Shown here one piece after another: positions 62,677-64,000 of a stretch of 64,000 nucleotides of DNA. Origin of the DNA: Lachnospiraceae bacterium. GTDB lineage: Bacteria; Bacillota; Clostridia; Lachnospirales; Lachnospiraceae. Each line of letters begins with the position of its first letter. The stretch's first letter is position 1. The translations under genes were made by a program, and so were the position numbers. The notes under the pieces are model-generated. The model saw only the letters and a program-made list of their open reading frames with translations, was not told where the DNA came from and searched no databases. Location: assembly GCA_902363835.1 (NCBI GenBank), contig CABJBM010000004.1, positions 186,001 through 250,000 on the forward strand, written 5' to 3'.

Positions 62677-62684
62677 ATCTTATG

Positions 62685-62750
62685 AGCAATAAATATGTGC
62701 TGTGAAATTTTCTGACTGCAGTTGAACATATTTATTGCTTTTTCATTTTT
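62685..62750 (+). terminator. Second hairpin with T run, upstream of the PRD regulator
   Basis: AGCAATAAATATGT (62685-62698) pairs perfectly with ACATATTTATTGCT (62726-62739), followed by TTTTTCATTTTT. It sits after the debranching-like gene's own terminator, so it may be an attenuator in front of the regulator gene or a backup terminator. Confidence 0.6.
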
Positions 62751-62876
62751 AATGAGCACATTTTTGTTTAACTTTAAAGAACAAATTTAGGTACCAATAT
62801 AAATAGAAAAATACTGCTTAATTAATTATAATAATTATAGGAGGTTAATGATATATTGCATAAAAGAGGTGGGGTA

Positions 62877-64000
62877 ATGCAGATTATTGAAAAGCGCGCG
62901 TTCAATTTATTGCAGTATTTGTTAAATGACAGGAATCTTTCTGTGAACAAAGCCATGGATCTTTTAGGATGTTCAAAAAGGCAGATTGAGTATGATGTGA
63001 GTAAGATCAATGAGCTGCTGAAAGAAAATGAGATAGAATTAATCAGACTGTCAAAAGGAAGGTTTCTGATTAATAAGGAAACAATCAGCAAGGTATCCGG
63101 GTTAAACCTGCCCCATCAGAAGTTTATTGTAAACGGGGAAAATAAAGTCTGGATTATTTGTATTCAGATTTTTTGCACAAGGGAACCTTTGGGATTGAAT
63201 CATTTTATTATCAACCTGCAGTCAAGCAAGAACACAATTTTAGGTGATTTAAGAAAAATTGCAAGAATAGGCAGGCAGTATAAAGTGGAATTAAAATACT
63301 CAAGAAAATCAGGGTATTACTTTGAAGGTGAGCCTGTTAAAATCCGTTCGCTGGTATTGCTTGCAATTATTAATCTGAAGGACAATTTTTTATGTAAGAA
63401 ATTAATTTCACTGGCTGTCTCAGATCATTCCTATGAAGTGATATTTGAAGAGGCAAAAGAAAAGGTGGAGTCCCTGATCAGGGAATTTAACCTGCCCATT
63501 ATGAGGGAATATTTGATCCAGGTGATATATTTTATTAGTTTGCTTCCTTATCACAGCCAGTCAATGACCTACTCTCCTCCCCTGATTCATGAACCCACGT
63601 GGGGGCCCCTCCCCCTTTATGCAGCTGTAACAGCCTTTTATGAATCATTGACGTTTCGCTTGCCCGGGGAAGAGATTGACTATTTATTTGTTCTTTTGTT
63701 AACCATGACTTTGGGCGATAAAATGTATTTTCAGCTTTACGATCAGGAGAGTATGTTTTTACAGGAGCTGTCCCAAAGCCTGATCAACCGTTTTGAAGTC
63801 ATTACAGGGACCGAGGTGCAAAAAAAGGCGGGCATGGTAGAAAATATGATGATGCATTTACGTTTGGCCTATTTTCGGCTGAAGTATGGAATACCGGTGG
63901 TGAATCCGGCATTGATGCAGGTGAAAAAAGAGTACGGGGAAGTATTTGACATATGCAGATTAGTGCTTGAACCCTTTGGAGATTATTTAGACTGTTTCAT
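62877..64000 (+). CDS. PRD-type (BglG/MtlR-like) transcriptional regulator, partial
   Basis: An open frame from the ATG at 62877 to the window edge, about 374 codons, unfinished. The N-terminal helix-turn-helix reads LSVNKAMDLLGCSKRQIEYDV, followed by a second HTH_Mga-like region and two helical blocks of PRD type. A TTG at 62856 would add seven codons and fits AGGAGG at 62839-62844. Just before the gene a nine-codon frame (62848-62877) has that same site, and its TAA overlaps the ATG. Such regulators control PTS sugar operons, with phosphorylation of PRD histidines; the EII-like part, if any, is outside the window. Confidence 0.8.
   Translation, partial: MQIIEKRAFNLLQYLLNDRNLSVNKAMDLLGCSKRQIEYDVSKINELLKENEIELIRLSKGRFLINKETISKVSGLNLPHQKFIVNGENKVWIICIQIFCTREPLGLNHFIINLQSSKNTILGDLRKIARIGRQYKVELKYSRKSGYYFEGEPVKIRSLVLLAIINLKDNFLCKKLISLAVSDHSYEVIFEEAKEKVESLIREFNLPIMREYLIQVIYFISLLPYHSQSMTYSPPLIHEPTWGPLPLYAAVTAFYESLTFRLPGEEIDYLFVLLLTMTLGDKMYFQLYDQESMFLQELSQSLINRFEVITGTEVQKKAGMVENMMMHLRLAYFRLKYGIPVVNPALMQVKKEYGEVFDICRLVLEPFGDYLDCF

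Overview
The window looks like chromosomal DNA of an anaerobic, motile, spore-forming Firmicute of the Lachnospiraceae (Clostridium cluster XIVa, Lacrimispora/Hungatella-like). This rests on clostridial-style Shine-Dalgarno sites, a spore-cortex GH18/LysM lysin, flagellin with CsrA, ECF cobalt transport, many lipoproteins with LxxC lipoboxes, GH2 and heparinase-type carbohydrate genes, and low-to-moderate GC. The placement is inferred from gene content, not from a marker gene. No tRNA, rRNA, CRISPR array, prophage or intact insertion sequence was seen.

Layout. 1-15.2 kb: a carbohydrate locus with a DUF5107/TPR protein (cut by the left edge), a divergent AraC regulator, a sugar ABC importer (binding protein plus two permeases, no ATPase), two GH2 enzymes and a heparinase II/III-like lyase. 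15.3-16.1 kb: a serine hydrolase. 16.5-23.0 kb: a complete F1Fo ATP synthase operon (atpBEFHAGDC) behind a strong promoter and ending in a strong shared terminator. 23.0-31.2 kb: a ZIP metal transporter, an NlpC/P60 lipoprotein with four peptidoglycan-binding repeats, a MATE transporter, a two-component system and a GH18 lysin. 31.2-32.1 kb: a gene-poor, possibly decayed stretch. 32.1-36.0 kb: an LRR protein, a VWA protein and a MoxR-type AAA ATPase in one unit. 36.0-40.2 kb: a DUF378 protein, a tyrosine recombinase, CsrA and a very large flagellin. 40.4-48.0 kb: small housekeeping and accessory genes, a split ThrE exporter, dihydroorotase and an unrecognised tail-anchored protein. 48.0-53.2 kb: an amino-acid ABC importer, a lipoprotein and an ABC-F protein. 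53.3-56.5 kb: a cobalt ECF transporter whose two halves (cbiQO and cbiMN) have separate promoters, with a cobalamin riboswitch only on cbiMN. 56.7-64 kb: a ROK protein, exonuclease III, a second ABC-F protein, a GlgX-like protein that has lost its catalytic residues, and a PRD-type regulator cut by the right edge.

The items most worth following are the GlgX-like pseudoenzyme at 60697-62532, the split control of cobalt import, the LRR-VWA-MoxR unit whose putative metallopeptidase motif lacks its glutamate, a dispersed palindromic repeat present three times between 44.8 and 53.2 kb, the flagellin leader with a CsrA-type hairpin next to a recombinase gene, and two genes (atpB, cbiQ) whose best-spaced start codon is ATT.
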